The notes: generated by a model from the sequence alone, not told the origin. 64,000 nucleotides of DNA from Sulfurifustis variabilis (GCF_002355415.1 NZ_AP014936.1:2852001-2916000); one strand, 5' to 3'; shown: positions 25,515 through 34,758, numbered from the stretch's first letter. Numbers and translations: made by a program.

Positions 25515-25946
25515 TCAACCGGCCACCGAGGGGAAGAGCCGATAACCGGCGACCACCCAGAGGCCGACGAGCAACGCGTTGCTCGCGCCGAATGCGACCA
25601 GTCGGTGAATGACGTTGTTGTACGTGAGATGGATCGCGCTGTGGACGACGCGCAGGGCGACGTAAGACCAGGCCAGCGCGACAGCGATGGGAGAAGAGGC
25701 GGCGATCGCGTACAGCAGGAGGCAGACCACGTAGAACAACACCGGAACCTCGAGCAGGTTCATGTAGTTCCGGTTGGGGATGCTGACGTCCGAAGGCACC
25801 GACCTGGACTCCCCGAACTTGAAGTCGTCCGCCATCACTCGCCCCCGCAAGGCTGCACGTATGCGGGCAACCGGAACAAGGAGCAGGACGAACCCGGTCC
25901 AGGCGGCCAGGACAAAGACGGGATGAAGGATTGCGGTCTTGTTCAT
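25515..25946 (-). CDS. MAPEG-family membrane protein
   Basis: 143 residues with four hydrophobic segments. It has the bacterial MAPEG pattern: residues PNRNYMNLLEVPVLFYVVCL (with the N-x-x-E-x-x-P core) and VALRVVHSAIHLTYNNVIHR. Eukaryotic relatives are membrane glutathione transferases and leukotriene synthases; the bacterial forms are mostly uncharacterised. Encoded singly. Confidence 0.88.
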   Translation of the reverse strand: MNKTAILHPVFVLAAWTGFVLLLVPVARIRAALRGRVMADDFKFGESRSVPSDVSIPNRNYMNLLEVPVLFYVVCLLLYAIAASSPIAVALAWSYVALRVVHSAIHLTYNNVIHRLVAFGASNALLVGLWVVAGYRLFPSVAG

Positions 25947-26081
25947 GTTTTTTGACAGGCTGCTCCGGGCGGCATCGATCGTCTCTTTCTTGGTATCCCG
26001 CCGACGCCCGAATGCAGCCGCACCGGGATCCGAGCCCGTCTTATTTGGCGGCCTGACCGCATCTCGCGCGCTTCGCCCGCG

Positions 26082-26363
26082 TCAACGGTGCTGCCGCAGC
26101 AGCTTCGAATACAGTGTGAGCAGCTCGAGGCAGCGTGCGCCTGCTTCTTCGGCGGTCGAGACCTGTTCGCCGCCGGCATTGACCGCCTTGATGACGGATC
26201 GGTCGCCTTTCGAAGCGGCGGCCATGCCTTTTTGCAGCGCGGTGATGAATTCTTCGGCCAGCTCGGGATGATGCCGCGTCAAATTGGCCATCCAGGTCGC
26301 GGCATCTTCCAGTGTGCCTTGATTGACGTAAGCGCCAAAAATGTTGTCCAGCGTTTCGGCCAT
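26082..26363 (-). CDS. Hypothetical all-helical protein
   Basis: 93 residues, starting MAETLDNIFGAYVNQGTLED and ending LELLTLYSKLLRQHR. It is predicted all-alpha with no signal or membrane segment, and one Cys. I do not recognise a family. It lies between a MAPEG gene and a LysR regulator, each with short spacers. Confidence 0.55.
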   Translation of the reverse strand: MAETLDNIFGAYVNQGTLEDAATWMANLTRHHPELAEEFITALQKGMAAASKGDRSVIKAVNAGGEQVSTAEEAGARCLELLTLYSKLLRQHR

Positions 26364-26446
26364 GGCGAAGACCTGTGCTTGGGCGAGCGGTTCGAGTAAG
26401 CGGTCGGGTCGGTCGCGATATCGCGAATATAAACGAAAACCCGGAT

Positions 26447-27442
26447 CTATCCCCGCTTTGCGGACGGAGCGTTGCCGGCCGCTCCGGCGTGGCGGCGAGA
26501 TCCGTCTCCTTTTTCCCGGTTATCCATCTCGTCACGCATGGCCACGAGCCACTTGTAAAACTTTTCCACCTTGTCGCCCGCTCGACTCCGCGGATGGACG
26601 ACATAATAGTTGTGTTCCAGGTCGCAGGGCGTGTCGAACGGGCGGACCAGACGCCCCGCCGCGACGTCGTCGGCCACGACGAAGCTGCAGCTCAGCGCCA
26701 CGCCCTGGCCGTTGATGGCGGCATCGATCGCCAGCACGGGGTTGCTGAAGTGCAGTCCGCGGGTGGCGGGCACGCTGTCGATCCCGGCCGACGCGAGCCA
26801 GGTTTTCCAGCTGGGCAGCACTCCGGTTCCCTTGATGGTGTCGTCGTGCAGCAGCGTGTGGTAGCGCAGATCGCTCGGCTCCTTCAGCGGATGCGCGCCC
26901 TCCAGGAGCGCCGGGCTGCAGACCGGGTACACCTTCTCCGGAATGCCGGGACGGAGCGATCTGCTCTCGAGGCCGGGGTAGTCGCCCGTTCCGAAGCGGA
27001 TCGCCACGTCCACCTGCGCGCGCCCCAGATCTTCCACCTCGTGGGTAGCGTCCAGGCGGACGTCGATCTCCGGGTGTCGTTCGCGGAACAGATGGATGCG
27101 CGGCAGCAGCCACTTGGCGGCAAAGGCGGGTGTGGCGCTGACCGTGAGCACGTCCCGCGATTCGACCTTGGTCAGATGGCCTATCGCGTGCTCGATCAGG
27201 GCAAACGCCTGTTTCAGTTCCGGCAGGATCAACTGCCCCTGGTCGGTGAGCACCACCCGTCGCTTGACCCGCTTGAAGAGCGGCATCCCGATGTAGTCCT
27301 CCAGCCCCTTGATCTGGTGGCTGATCGCCGCCGGCGTGACGCAGAGCTCGTTCGCGGCCGCCACCAGGCTCAAATGCCGTGCCGCGGCTTCGAAGGCCCG
27401 CAGGGCATTGAGCGGCGGAATGCGGACCCTGGCGTCTTTCAT
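26447..27442 (-). CDS. LysR-family regulator, GcvA type
   Basis: 331 residues. The N-terminal helix-turn-helix is PPLNALRAFEAAARHLSL and AAANELCVTPAAISHQIKGL. The effector domain (residues 95-300) has VSATPAFAAKWLLPRIHLF and DVAIRFGTGDYPGL, diagnostic of the GcvA subgroup. The C-terminal tail of about 25 residues is charged and variable. It is divergent from the quinone-reductase-like gene at 27569; the 126-bp spacer carries an inverted repeat that may be its operator. Confidence 0.9.
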   Translation of the reverse strand: MKDARVRIPPLNALRAFEAAARHLSLVAAANELCVTPAAISHQIKGLEDYIGMPLFKRVKRRVVLTDQGQLILPELKQAFALIEHAIGHLTKVESRDVLTVSATPAFAAKWLLPRIHLFRERHPEIDVRLDATHEVEDLGRAQVDVAIRFGTGDYPGLESRSLRPGIPEKVYPVCSPALLEGAHPLKEPSDLRYHTLLHDDTIKGTGVLPSWKTWLASAGIDSVPATRGLHFSNPVLAIDAAINGQGVALSCSFVVADDVAAGRLVRPFDTPCDLEHNYYVVHPRSRAGDKVEKFYKWLVAMRDEMDNREKGDGSRRHAGAAGNAPSAKRG

Positions 27443-27508
27443 TTAGTTTTCCTCATGTACTGCCTGAGAAAGTATCAATTTCGCACTCTGCAGAACGCTA
27501 CGAAAATC

Positions 27509-27532
27509 GTGCTCGCTCGAAAACGCGAGCAC
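27509..27532. promoter_or_regulatory. Inverted repeat in the LysR/oxidoreductase divergent spacer
   Basis: GTGCTCGC, eight bases TCGAAAAC, then GCGAGCAC: a perfect 8-bp dyad. It lies between the divergent LysR gene and the quinone-oxidoreductase gene. A second weaker dyad (TGCCTGA near 27460 and TCAGGCA near 27540) encloses it. Role as LysR operator is inference. Confidence 0.45.
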
Positions 27533-27568
27533 CGATCATTCAGGCAATCTAAACAACGGAGGCGAACA

Positions 27569-28603
27569 ATGAAAGCCGCTTACATGACCCGCTTCGGCGG
27601 GCCCGAGGTATTCGCCGTGGGGGATCTGGCCACCCCGCAGGTGCGTCCCGGCCATGTCCTGGTGCGCGTCGAGGCGGCCGGGCTCAACTACTACGACACG
27701 CTGGTGCGCCGGGGCGCCGTCAGCCAGGCGATCCCGCTTCCCCACGTCCCGGGATCGGACATCGTCGGCCGGGTCGAGACCGCGGCGGACGACGTCGAAA
27801 GGTTCAGGCCCGGCGACGCGGTCATCGTCGCCCCGGGATTTCCGGTCGACGAGGCCGACTGGCAGGCGGAGAAGGAGAACTTCGCCCCGAGCTATTACCC
27901 GGGCGGCACGTTCAATCACGGCGGTTACGCGCAGTACATGCTGATCCACCAGCGCTGGCTGCTGAAGAACGACACCGGCCTGCCGGCGGAAGAGCTCGCG
28001 ACGATCCCGCTCGTGCTGGTCACCGCGATGCACACGGTCGGCACGCTCGGACAGGCCGGCCCGGGCATGCGCATGCTGGTCCACGCGGGCGCCTCGGGCA
28101 GCGGCAGCATGGCCATCCAGGTCGCCAAGGCGCTGGGCGCGTCCGTGATGACGACCGTGAGCACGCCACGGAAGGCCGACCTGGCTCGACGTCTGGGCGC
28201 CGATGAAGTCGTCTTCTACCGGGAACGGAACTTCGCGGACGCCGCGAAGGAATGGACGGGCGGCGACGGCGTCGACGTCGTGATCGACAACCTGGGCGGA
28301 AGCGCCATGCGCGACAACGTGCGTGCCACGCGCTGGGGCGGACGGATCGTCAACTACGGCCTGGTGGCCGGCCTGGAAACCACGCTGCCCAATATCTACG
28401 AGTTCTTCCGCGGCCAGTATCAGCTGATCGGCTCCTTCATGGGCACGCTGGGGGAGCTCGAACGGGGTCTGCGGCTCGTCAAGGCGGGCAAGGTGAAGCC
28501 GGTGCTGGACGAGGCCTTGCCGCTGAACCGGGTGCGCGAGGCCCATGCCCGCGTGGATAATCACCAGGTCGCCGGTAACCTGGCGCTGCTTCCCTGGACA
28601 TAG
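27569..28603 (+). CDS. Zinc-type alcohol dehydrogenase/quinone oxidoreductase family protein
   Basis: 344 residues; CGGAGG lies 6 bases before the ATG. The medium-chain reductase fold is clear: GroES-like N-terminal domain with LVRVEAAGLNYYDTLVRRGA and HVPGSDIVGRVE, then the NADPH-binding segment MLVHAGASGSGSMAIQVAKA near residue 172. Zinc-binding cysteines of true alcohol dehydrogenases are absent, so it resembles NADPH:quinone reductases (QOR type). Followed after 9 bases by a RidA gene, probably one operon controlled by the divergent LysR regulator. Confidence 0.88.
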   Translation: MKAAYMTRFGGPEVFAVGDLATPQVRPGHVLVRVEAAGLNYYDTLVRRGAVSQAIPLPHVPGSDIVGRVETAADDVERFRPGDAVIVAPGFPVDEADWQAEKENFAPSYYPGGTFNHGGYAQYMLIHQRWLLKNDTGLPAEELATIPLVLVTAMHTVGTLGQAGPGMRMLVHAGASGSGSMAIQVAKALGASVMTTVSTPRKADLARRLGADEVVFYRERNFADAAKEWTGGDGVDVVIDNLGGSAMRDNVRATRWGGRIVNYGLVAGLETTLPNIYEFFRGQYQLIGSFMGTLGELERGLRLVKAGKVKPVLDEALPLNRVREAHARVDNHQVAGNLALLPWT

Positions 28604-28612
28604 AGGACGACC

Positions 28613-29083
28613 GTGCACCCCATCGATGTGCGTCTCAATGAGCTGGGCATCGTGCTGCCGGAGCGCAGCCGGCCGGCGGGCAATTACCTGCCCGCCTGCC
28701 GCTGCGACCGGCTGCTGTTCGTCTCCGGCCAGTTCCCGCTCGAAAACGGGCGGCTCAAGTTCGCCGGACAGATCGGACGCGACCTGACGCCGGAGGACGG
28801 CTACGCGGCGGCGCGGTTGGCCTGCCTGAACGCGCTCGCGCACGTCCGGCACGAAACCGACGGCTGGCAGCAGCTCGACGGTATCGTGCGCATCGATGGC
28901 CACATCAGCTCCGCGTCGGAATTCCACGGTCAACCGAAAGTCCTGGACGGCGCCTCGGACCTGCTCAAGGCGGTGCTGCAGGATCGGGCGGGTCATGCCC
29001 GTACCGTGTTCGGCCACAGCGTGTTGCCCCTGAACAGCAGTATCGAGCTGGTCGTGATCGCGTGCCTTCGGCCGACGGTCTAG
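28613..29083 (+). CDS. RidA-family protein
   Basis: 156 residues from a GTG start, 9 bases after the quinone-reductase gene. Family features: LLFVSGQFPLENG near residue 35, LTPEDGYAAARLACLNALAHV, and a C-terminal NSSIELVVIACL. RidA proteins hydrolyse reactive enamine/imine intermediates from PLP enzymes. The conserved substrate-binding Arg of the canonical RidA group is not obvious at RTVFGHSVLPLNSS, where the motif differs, so it is a divergent member. Confidence 0.85.
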   Translation: MHPIDVRLNELGIVLPERSRPAGNYLPACRCDRLLFVSGQFPLENGRLKFAGQIGRDLTPEDGYAAARLACLNALAHVRHETDGWQQLDGIVRIDGHISSASEFHGQPKVLDGASDLLKAVLQDRAGHARTVFGHSVLPLNSSIELVVIACLRPTV

Positions 29084-29285
29084 AGAGCACCGGGAGTGGA
29101 ACGGAAATGGATCCGGGGCGCTCCTTGCACCTCGGGTCCCGCCAACACGATGCGCTGAAACCGCGCCGGACTTCGCCGGGGCCACGACGGACCGCTTGCC
29201 TGGACAGCGCGAGGTGGCGCGCTTAATCTGGCGCGCTTGCGTGCCGTCCCCGATCAATCGAGTCAATCCAGACAAGGACCTCTCC

Positions 29286-29963
29286 ATGCGTGTCATCGTG
29301 CCGTGCGTGTTTGCCGCCCTGTTCGCGTCCGCTTCCGTGGCCGTCGCCGCGGGTCCGGAACCGAAATCGGAGGAGCAGAAGACGTTTTATGCCATCGGCG
29401 TACTCCTCAGCGGGAACCTTTCCACGTTCAATCTGAGCAAGTCCGACCTCGAAATGGTCAAGGCCGGGCTGAGCGACGGCGTCCTCAATCAGAAGCCGAA
29501 GGTGGACGTGAACGCCTATCGCCCGAAGATCCAGGAACTGCAGAAGACCCGCATGGCGTCCGTCATGCAGCGGCAGAAGCAGGCCGGCGCCGCGTATGCG
29601 GAGAAGACCGCGGGTCAGAAAGGCGCGAGCCGGACCGCGTCGGGGATGGTGTACGTCCCGCTCAAACCGGGCAGCGGCGCTTCGCCGGCCGCGACCGACC
29701 AGGTGAAGGTGCACTACAAGGGGACGCTGATCGACGGGAAGGTCTTCGACAGCTCGATCGAGCGCGGCGAGCCGGTGACGTTCGGACTGAACCAGGTGAT
29801 CCGCTGCTGGACCGAAGGGCTGCAGCTCATGAAAGTCGGCGGCAAGAGCAGGCTCGTGTGTCCCTCCGACATCGCCTACGGCGACACCGGCCGCCCCCCG
29901 GTGATTCCGCCGGGAGCGACGCTGGTGTTCGAGGTGGATCTGCTCGATATCGTCAAACCGTAA
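29286..29963 (+). CDS. Secreted FKBP-type peptidyl-prolyl cis-trans isomerase
   Basis: 225 residues with a signal peptide (VIVPCVFAALFASASVAVAA). It has the FkpA/Mip layout: an N-terminal helical dimerisation region (about 25-105), then the FKBP domain from 115, with VKVHYKGTLIDGKVFDSSIERGE split at residues 138-160, then VIRCWTEGLQLMKVGGK and PSDIAYGDTG. All key pocket residues (Y, F, D, W, Y) are present. It catalyses proline isomerisation during periplasmic folding. The in-frame extension upstream of 29286 is not used. Confidence 0.92.
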   Translation: MRVIVPCVFAALFASASVAVAAGPEPKSEEQKTFYAIGVLLSGNLSTFNLSKSDLEMVKAGLSDGVLNQKPKVDVNAYRPKIQELQKTRMASVMQRQKQAGAAYAEKTAGQKGASRTASGMVYVPLKPGSGASPAATDQVKVHYKGTLIDGKVFDSSIERGEPVTFGLNQVIRCWTEGLQLMKVGGKSRLVCPSDIAYGDTGRPPVIPPGATLVFEVDLLDIVKP

Positions 29964-30066
29964 CGTCGCGCGCCGTCTTGATGACGGGTCGGACCGGGCT
30001 TCCGCGCATTCCCCGGACCCGGAGCGGAAACAGGTTCGACCCGGTTCTCTTGCCGTACGTCGTGTT

Positions 30067-30303
30067 TCAGACAGCGGTTCCGCGCCGCCGCGGCATGGGC
30101 CTGTCCGCCTTGCGCGTCGAAATGCCGAACGGCACATAGGCGGGGCAATAGCCGACGAGGCTCGTGACCGCGAAGACCACGGCCACGACGCCGAGCACGA
30201 CGGCCACGGTCCCGCTGATCTGCCCGGTGAAATACAGCGCCGCGATGATGGCGGCGACGACCAGTCGGGCGGACCGATCGATGGTTCCCATGTTGAGCTT
30301 CAT
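30067..30303 (-). CDS. DUF2892 (YgaP-like membrane module) protein
   Basis: 78 residues from ATG 30303, with AAGGAGG 5 bases upstream. Starts MKLNMGTIDRSARLVVAAII and has two hydrophobic helices. The family pattern GYCPAYVPFGIST near residue 52 is the conserved C-terminal signature. DUF2892 is the membrane segment found alone or fused to rhodaneses such as YgaP. A pair with the next small membrane protein and the DGC zinc protein on the same strand suggests one operon. Confidence 0.85.
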   Translation of the reverse strand: MKLNMGTIDRSARLVVAAIIAALYFTGQISGTVAVVLGVVAVVFAVTSLVGYCPAYVPFGISTRKADRPMPRRRGTAV

Positions 30304-30428
30304 AATTACCTCCTTGCGAGCGGCCTGATTACCGGAACGGTGCCGGATCGGACCGGTGCTGGCACGGGCAAGACCGCGCCGATGATGAGCCATGGTTCAG
30401 CTCCTTCTGCCGGTGCTTGCGCACGCCC

Positions 30429-30659
30429 TCATGGGCGGGCTCCCGAATGCATCGACTCCATGGCGCCCATGGGAGAGAGGCCGGCAAACGTCGCATAGGC
30501 ACCGAGCAAGGGAAAAAGAGCGCCGATCGCGAAGACGACGATGGCCAGGATCCGGCCGAACGTCTGCAGCTGGCCTTGGGCCTTGGAGGACGTGAACAGA
30601 ATGAAGTAGCCCAGGACGACCCAGAGCGTGGCAGGAATAAGGCTGAAGAACAGGTACAT
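30429..30659 (-). CDS. Small two-helix membrane protein
   Basis: 76 residues with two hydrophobic segments, LIPATLWVVLGYFILFTSS and ILAIVVFAIGALFPLLGAY. GGAGG sits just upstream of the ATG. Family not recognised. It sits between a DUF2892 gene and the DGC zinc protein, same strand, and may share the FNR-type promoter upstream of the latter. Confidence 0.65.
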   Translation of the reverse strand: MYLFFSLIPATLWVVLGYFILFTSSKAQGQLQTFGRILAIVVFAIGALFPLLGAYATFAGLSPMGAMESMHSGARP

Positions 30660-30704
30660 GACGTCACCTCCGACGAACGCGCAGCGACACGACTCGCGGC
30701 GATG

Positions 30705-31193
30705 TCAAGCCGCCCTGGCCTGTTCCTTCAACATCGCCTTGATCTTGTCCGCCACCTCTCGCGCCACCGCCTTTCGCTCGTCTTCGGGGACGTCGTCCAT
30801 CGAAAAGAGATCGGTGTATTTCCTGTAGAGCGGCAGCGCATCGATATGAAGCACCTTCTCGTCGTGAATCAGCTTCGTCAGCACGCGTCCGTGGCACTTC
30901 AGGAAACAACCATCGATCATGACGGCCCTTTCCGCCTCCTTGACCCAGCGCGCCATCGTCGAATGCGGCACGAAGAAGGTCTCCGCATGGCACGAGCGTG
31001 CGTAACCCGGCACTTCGTTTGCCACCAGATTGGCAGCGAGCCGCGCGATCTCTCCGCGGATGCAGGGTCCCTCGCACGAGAAAACGGGGATCTTCTTTTC
31101 CGCGATCATCCGCTTTGCATACTGCTCACCCGCGGGACAAAGCCCTTTCACTCCTTCCACTTCAAGTGAGAAGTCCGGTGTGTAGTCGTCCAT
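30705..31193 (-). CDS. DGC-family putative zinc-binding protein
   Basis: 162 residues, starting [14 protein letters not shown]. Conserved cysteine-containing segments of the DGC family are present: [20 protein letters not shown] near residue 38, [12 protein letters not shown] near 63, and [14 protein letters not shown] near 92 (the DGC triplet). These cysteines probably bind zinc or another metal. Two small membrane protein genes follow on the same strand. A perfect FNR-type box lies 163 bases upstream, so low-oxygen control is plausible. Confidence 0.82.
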   Translation of the reverse strand: MDDYTPDFSLEVEGVKGLCPAGEQYAKRMIAEKKIPVFSCEGPCIRGEIARLAANLVANEVPGYARSCHAETFFVPHSTMARWVKEAERAVMIDGCFLKCHGRVLTKLIHDEKVLHIDALPLYRKYTDLFSMDDVPEDERKAVAREVADKIKAMLKEQARAA

Positions 31194-31613
31194 CTCAACC
31201 TCCTCTCCCGGAGAGCTCCAGGAGTCGGTCTCGCTATGCAGGCTGCGCCCCGCAGAGACCGGGCAGGAGAAGAAACGAGGTTCTTTCAGTTGCCGACGAC
31301 CGCGAGGCGGAGCGGCGTACCGACCCTATGTTGCGAAAGCGCCTGCCGCGGCGCTTTGATCGGCATCAAACTGCGCGATCGGGCGATCGGCAGAAGATTG
31401 GTTTATCGCGCATTAACTGAACCGATCGCCTTGTGTCGCCGCGCTTCTCCACACGCGATCTGGGGGCCAGGCGCGGGTAAGCTACGTAAGGCTTTGCTTG
31501 CCACGAACCGTTTGCCGTCCTACAGCCTCATTTCCCCGCTGGCGGCGCAGCGCCGACCGCGCCTCCGGCGGACACCCAGGGGGGTTCATCTTTCGCGAGC
31601 GAGGAGGGGAATC
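31194..31613. other. Intergenic stretch carrying an FNR-type box
   Basis: 420 bases between divergent genes. The notable content is the 14-base palindrome at 31356-31369. GAGGAGG at about 31601 is the ribosome site for the GTG at 31614. No small gene recognised. Confidence 0.5.
31356..31369. promoter_or_regulatory. FNR/CRP-family operator, perfect dyad
   Basis: TTGATCGGCATCAA matches the FNR consensus TTGAT-N4-ATCAA exactly in both half-sites. It is 163 bases from the DGC-protein start on the minus side and 245 from the cyclophilin-like gene on the plus side. The first, with its membrane-protein partners, is the likelier target. Binding by an FNR, ANR or DNR-type factor is inferred. Confidence 0.6.
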
Positions 31614-32015
31614 GTGCGGCGCGTCAAAATGACCATCGGGTCGGTCGTCCTCGAGGCGGAGCTCCTCGATACGCCGACGGCGGACGCCATCTGGAACGCG
31701 CTACCGTTCGAGTCGAAGGCCCGGACGTGGGGCGAGGAGGTCTATTTCTCCACCCCGGTCAGCGCGGAGCGGGAAGCGGACGCGCGCGACGTCGTGCAGG
31801 CCGGCGAGCTGGCCTTCTGGGTGGAAGGCGATTGCATCGCGATCGGGTTCGGCCGCACCCCCGTCTCCCGCGGCAACGAGATCCGCCTGGCGGCACCGAC
31901 GAACATCTGGGCCCGGGCGCTGGGCGACGTGAAGCAGCTCGGGAACGTGAAGGCGGGCGCCGCGATCCGGGTGGAGAGAGCCGCCCATATCGACCCCCAC
32001 ATGCCCGATTCCTAG
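31614..32015 (+). CDS. Cyclophilin-like fold protein
   Basis: 133 residues from a GTG start with GAGGAGGGG 7 bases upstream. The fold family is recognised by [37 protein letters not shown] and the later [20 protein letters not shown], typical of the bacterial cyclophilin-like superfamily formerly listed as DUF369. These proteins lack the isomerase active site and their function is unknown. Encoded alone. Confidence 0.8.
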   Translation: MRRVKMTIGSVVLEAELLDTPTADAIWNALPFESKARTWGEEVYFSTPVSAEREADARDVVQAGELAFWVEGDCIAIGFGRTPVSRGNEIRLAAPTNIWARALGDVKQLGNVKAGAAIRVERAAHIDPHMPDS

Positions 32016-32386
32016 AATCACAAATCGTCTTCTCGTTCGTTCGCCGAGGTCGCGGCGTCGCGCAAGTTTGCTCCGGTGTCCGAGATTGGCGGGTCGTTTG
32101 ATCGCGCATCCACGTTTCCTGCCCGATCGTCCAGGGACCGTCAATCCGCCAGCGGGTGCATGCCATCCGAATAAAGACCGACGTGCCCGACGGGCGTTGC
32201 AGGAGACGGAGCGGGAGGATGCTGCGACAGGTTGTCGCATTGATTTCACGCCCGGCGACGATCGAGGATGTTGGCATCGTGCGTTGCTCGTCGGCGACGA
32301 CAACACCGAAAGTTCAACCGGAATGCATCTCATCGCCATCCCCAGGTCCGGTTGTTTATCCGACAACCCTAAGGACGACAGCTACC
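32016..32386. other. Intergenic stretch
   Basis: 371 bases with lower GC than the flanking genes. No gene, repeat or clear promoter recognised; AAGGAC about 12 bases before the GTG at 32387 is a weak ribosome site. Confidence 0.4.
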
Positions 32387-32995
32387 GTGTCATTGAAACT
32401 TGCATCAGCGATTCTTGCCATCGGTCTCACGTCGATCAGCGCCCCGCTGCTGGCCGCGAAAAGCGGCAGCGACCTTACGGCGCAGGAGCAAGCCGACCTG
32501 ACCTTCGTTCGCGAAGAGGAGAAGCTCGCCCGGGATTCGTACCTGGTCTTTTTCGACAAATGGGGAACCGCGGTGTTTTCCAACATCGCGGGCTCCGAGC
32601 AGAGCCACATGGATGCCATCCTCGGCCTCCTGCGCCGATACGACCTGCCTGATCCCGCCGCCGGTAATCAGATCGGCCAGTTCACCGACCCGAGCCTGCG
32701 GATTCTTTACGCCAACCTGAGCACCCTCGGCATGGAATCCGAAATGGCGGCCCTGCGGGTCGGTGGCATCATCGAAGAGACGGACATCCGCGATCTCCAG
32801 ACGTCCATCGCGAACACCACGCATCCGGATATCGCCAAGGTCTACGAGAACCTGTACTGCGGCTCGCGCAATCACCTGCGCGCCTTCGCCCGCTCCGTCG
32901 GTGATTTGACCGGTCGGACCTATACCGCGGTCGTTCTGACGCAAACGGAGGTCGATACGATAATCGGCAGTCCGACCGAACAATGCGGGAAATGA
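32387..32995 (+). CDS. Exported DUF2202 ferritin-like protein
   Basis: 202 residues from GTG 32387 (read SLKLASAILAIGLTSISAP, a signal peptide). The DUF2202 domain begins at LTAQEQADLTFVREEEKLAR, with a run of acidic residues and the conserved FVREEEKLARDSY. The second half has AGSEQSHMDAILGLL and YCGSRNHLRAFARSV. The Glu/His pattern (EExK...H) across two helix pairs is ferritin-like, suggesting a metal site. Function unproven. Periplasmic. Confidence 0.85.
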   Translation: MSLKLASAILAIGLTSISAPLLAAKSGSDLTAQEQADLTFVREEEKLARDSYLVFFDKWGTAVFSNIAGSEQSHMDAILGLLRRYDLPDPAAGNQIGQFTDPSLRILYANLSTLGMESEMAALRVGGIIEETDIRDLQTSIANTTHPDIAKVYENLYCGSRNHLRAFARSVGDLTGRTYTAVVLTQTEVDTIIGSPTEQCGK

Positions 32996-33216
32996 CCAGC
33001 CACGGGCGGCGTAGCGCCCGTGCCCTTCCCCTTCGTGCCGGGGCAACCGGCGCAGTTCGCGTCGTACTCCCGCCTGCCCTTTTCGGCAGGGCGAGTCGGC
33101 ACCGTACCGCGGTCCGTCGGCAGGGGCCTTGATCGCCGCTCTCCGCGACCTGCGACGACCCTTACCCGGGTCGCGATTCTCGCAAGTCGCGCGGCGTGGC
33201 GGTCACGCCGTTCGGG

Positions 33217-34023
33217 TCACCGCTTGCGCGCGTAGAAATTCACGGCGTGCACGAAGAGGTCCTTCGAGACGTGCTGTTCCGCCGAGGTGCCCATGAAGCA
33301 GTTGAACCGCTGGACGATGCGGCCGTCCACGAGCCCGCTCGTCCTGGCGAGCTCGAGCATCTCCCCCTCCATCAGCGCCCCGCCGATGCACGCGGCCCAG
33401 ATATCCGGGTCGTTGCGCGCCTCCGCCGTCAGCTCCCGCTGGACGATGACGTCCGCGAGAAAGAGCCGGCCGCCGGGTTTCAGCACGCGGTGGATCTCCG
33501 CGAACACCCGCGTCTTGTCGGGCGCCAGGTTCACGACACCGTTGGAGATCACGACGTCGATGCTCTCGCTCTCGACCGGCAGGTCTTCGTACATGCCGTC
33601 GCGGATGTCGACGATCTCGCCGAGCCCCGCGCGCTCCGCGGCCGCCCTCGCCTGCTCGCGCATGGCCGGCGTCATGTCGACGCCGATGGCGCGCCCGGTC
33701 GGCCCCACGCGCCGCGCCGCGAGGAGCAGATCCATCCCCGCGCCGCAGGCATGATCGAGCACCGTCTCCCCGCGGGTGACGGGTGCGACGCCGGGCGCAT
33801 CGCCGATGCGTAACGGATTGCCGACGCCGGCGAAGCGGGCGGTGCATTCCTCCGGCAGCGCCGCGAGCTCGGCCGCGTCGTAGCCAAGCAGGTTGCTCGC
33901 GTACTCGGGACCCCGGTGGAAGTGAAACTCGCCGTGGGGCTCACGCGCCACGCGCTCGTACTCGGCGCGCACCTGGGCGCGAAGGTAACCGCTGTCGAAG
34001 TTCGGGGGTGCTGTGAGAGCCAT
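33217..34023 (-). CDS. Class I SAM-dependent methyltransferase, arsenite-methyltransferase-like
   Basis: 268 residues from ATG 34023 with AGGAGG 7 bases upstream. Motif I is VLDHACGAGMDLLLAARRVG near residue 87, followed by AIGVDMTPAMREQARAAAER, then DLPVESESIDVVISNGVVNL and LKPGGRLFLADVIV. The sequence layout resembles ArsM-type and related small-molecule methyltransferases. Three cysteines occur at scattered positions, but the ArsM catalytic Cys set cannot be assigned with confidence, so only the fold is called. No arsenic genes are adjacent. Confidence 0.82.
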   Translation of the reverse strand: MALTAPPNFDSGYLRAQVRAEYERVAREPHGEFHFHRGPEYASNLLGYDAAELAALPEECTARFAGVGNPLRIGDAPGVAPVTRGETVLDHACGAGMDLLLAARRVGPTGRAIGVDMTPAMREQARAAAERAGLGEIVDIRDGMYEDLPVESESIDVVISNGVVNLAPDKTRVFAEIHRVLKPGGRLFLADVIVQRELTAEARNDPDIWAACIGGALMEGEMLELARTSGLVDGRIVQRFNCFMGTSAEQHVSKDLFVHAVNFYARKR

Positions 34024-34370
34024 GATCAATCCTCCTGGTCGTAGTTCGGATTGCTTTGGCATGCCTGGATCAACCGGCCCGGCCGCTTGGATTCGAGGTG
34101 TGGCGGGTGGAACGACGGCGCGGGGGCGTTCATGGTACGGCGACGGAGGTCGGAGGCAAAGGCGGACTTCGATAAAGGGCTTGATCCGGCGGCGCAGTCC
34201 TCGTCGGCCCATGCAGTCGAAGCACGCTCTTCCCTTCCCGCCGACCTGCGGTCTTCAGCGTGGATTCATCCGGCGCGCTTAGAGTGCCGGCAGATGGAGA
34301 ACGCCACAGGGATCGAATCAACGGGTCGCCGCCAGTGGAAGCCCGACCCATTTCCGAAGGAGTACGGGCC
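34024..34370. other. Intergenic stretch
   Basis: 347 bases between the divergent methyltransferase and PepSY genes. AAGGAG 8 bases before the ATG at 34371 is a good ribosome site. Nothing else recognised. Confidence 0.4.
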
Positions 34371-34649
34371 ATGAAGAAATATCTGATCGCGGGTTTCGTG
34401 ATCGCAGGACTTTCCGGGGGCATTGGGGCCGCAGTGGCGTCGAGCGGCGACGAGTCGGTCCAGCCGGCGCAGCCCCGGCTCGTGATCGAGCAAGCCGTTG
34501 CGCTCGCCAAGCATCAGGTGCCGGGAACGGTGATCGAGGCCGAGCTCGAGCACGAGGGCGCGCGCGACCTCTACGAAGTCAAAGTCGAGGACAAGGCGGG
34601 AAGGATGCACAAGATCAGGATCGATGCGGCCACGGCGGAGCGGTTGTAA
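34371..34649 (+). CDS. Exported PepSY-domain protein
   Basis: 92 residues. The signal peptide KKYLIAGFVIAGLSGGIGAA is followed by one PepSY domain: LVIEQAVALAKHQVPGTVIEAELE and YEVKVEDKAGRMHKIRIDAATAE. PepSY domains are small periplasmic inhibitory or sensory modules. No two-component genes adjoin it. Confidence 0.85.
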   Translation: MKKYLIAGFVIAGLSGGIGAAVASSGDESVQPAQPRLVIEQAVALAKHQVPGTVIEAELEHEGARDLYEVKVEDKAGRMHKIRIDAATAERL

Positions 34650-34758
34650 ACGCCCGTTCGCAGCCGACTCGATTCCTCAACTCCCATCGGTGGTCTCCGC
34701 CCTTTCGGGGGCGGGGCCGCCGCGGTTCAGCGAGAAACATTCGGAAACGCGGGCGCGG

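Noticed and set aside
30000-30060. tRNA-like T-loop sequence (GGTTCGACCC)
   Set aside because: No matching acceptor stem, anticodon arm or CCA end; no tRNA found in the window.
33217-34023. Arsenite methyltransferase (arsM)
   Set aside because: Layout is similar, but the essential Cys set cannot be verified and no arsenic genes adjoin; kept as generic methyltransferase.
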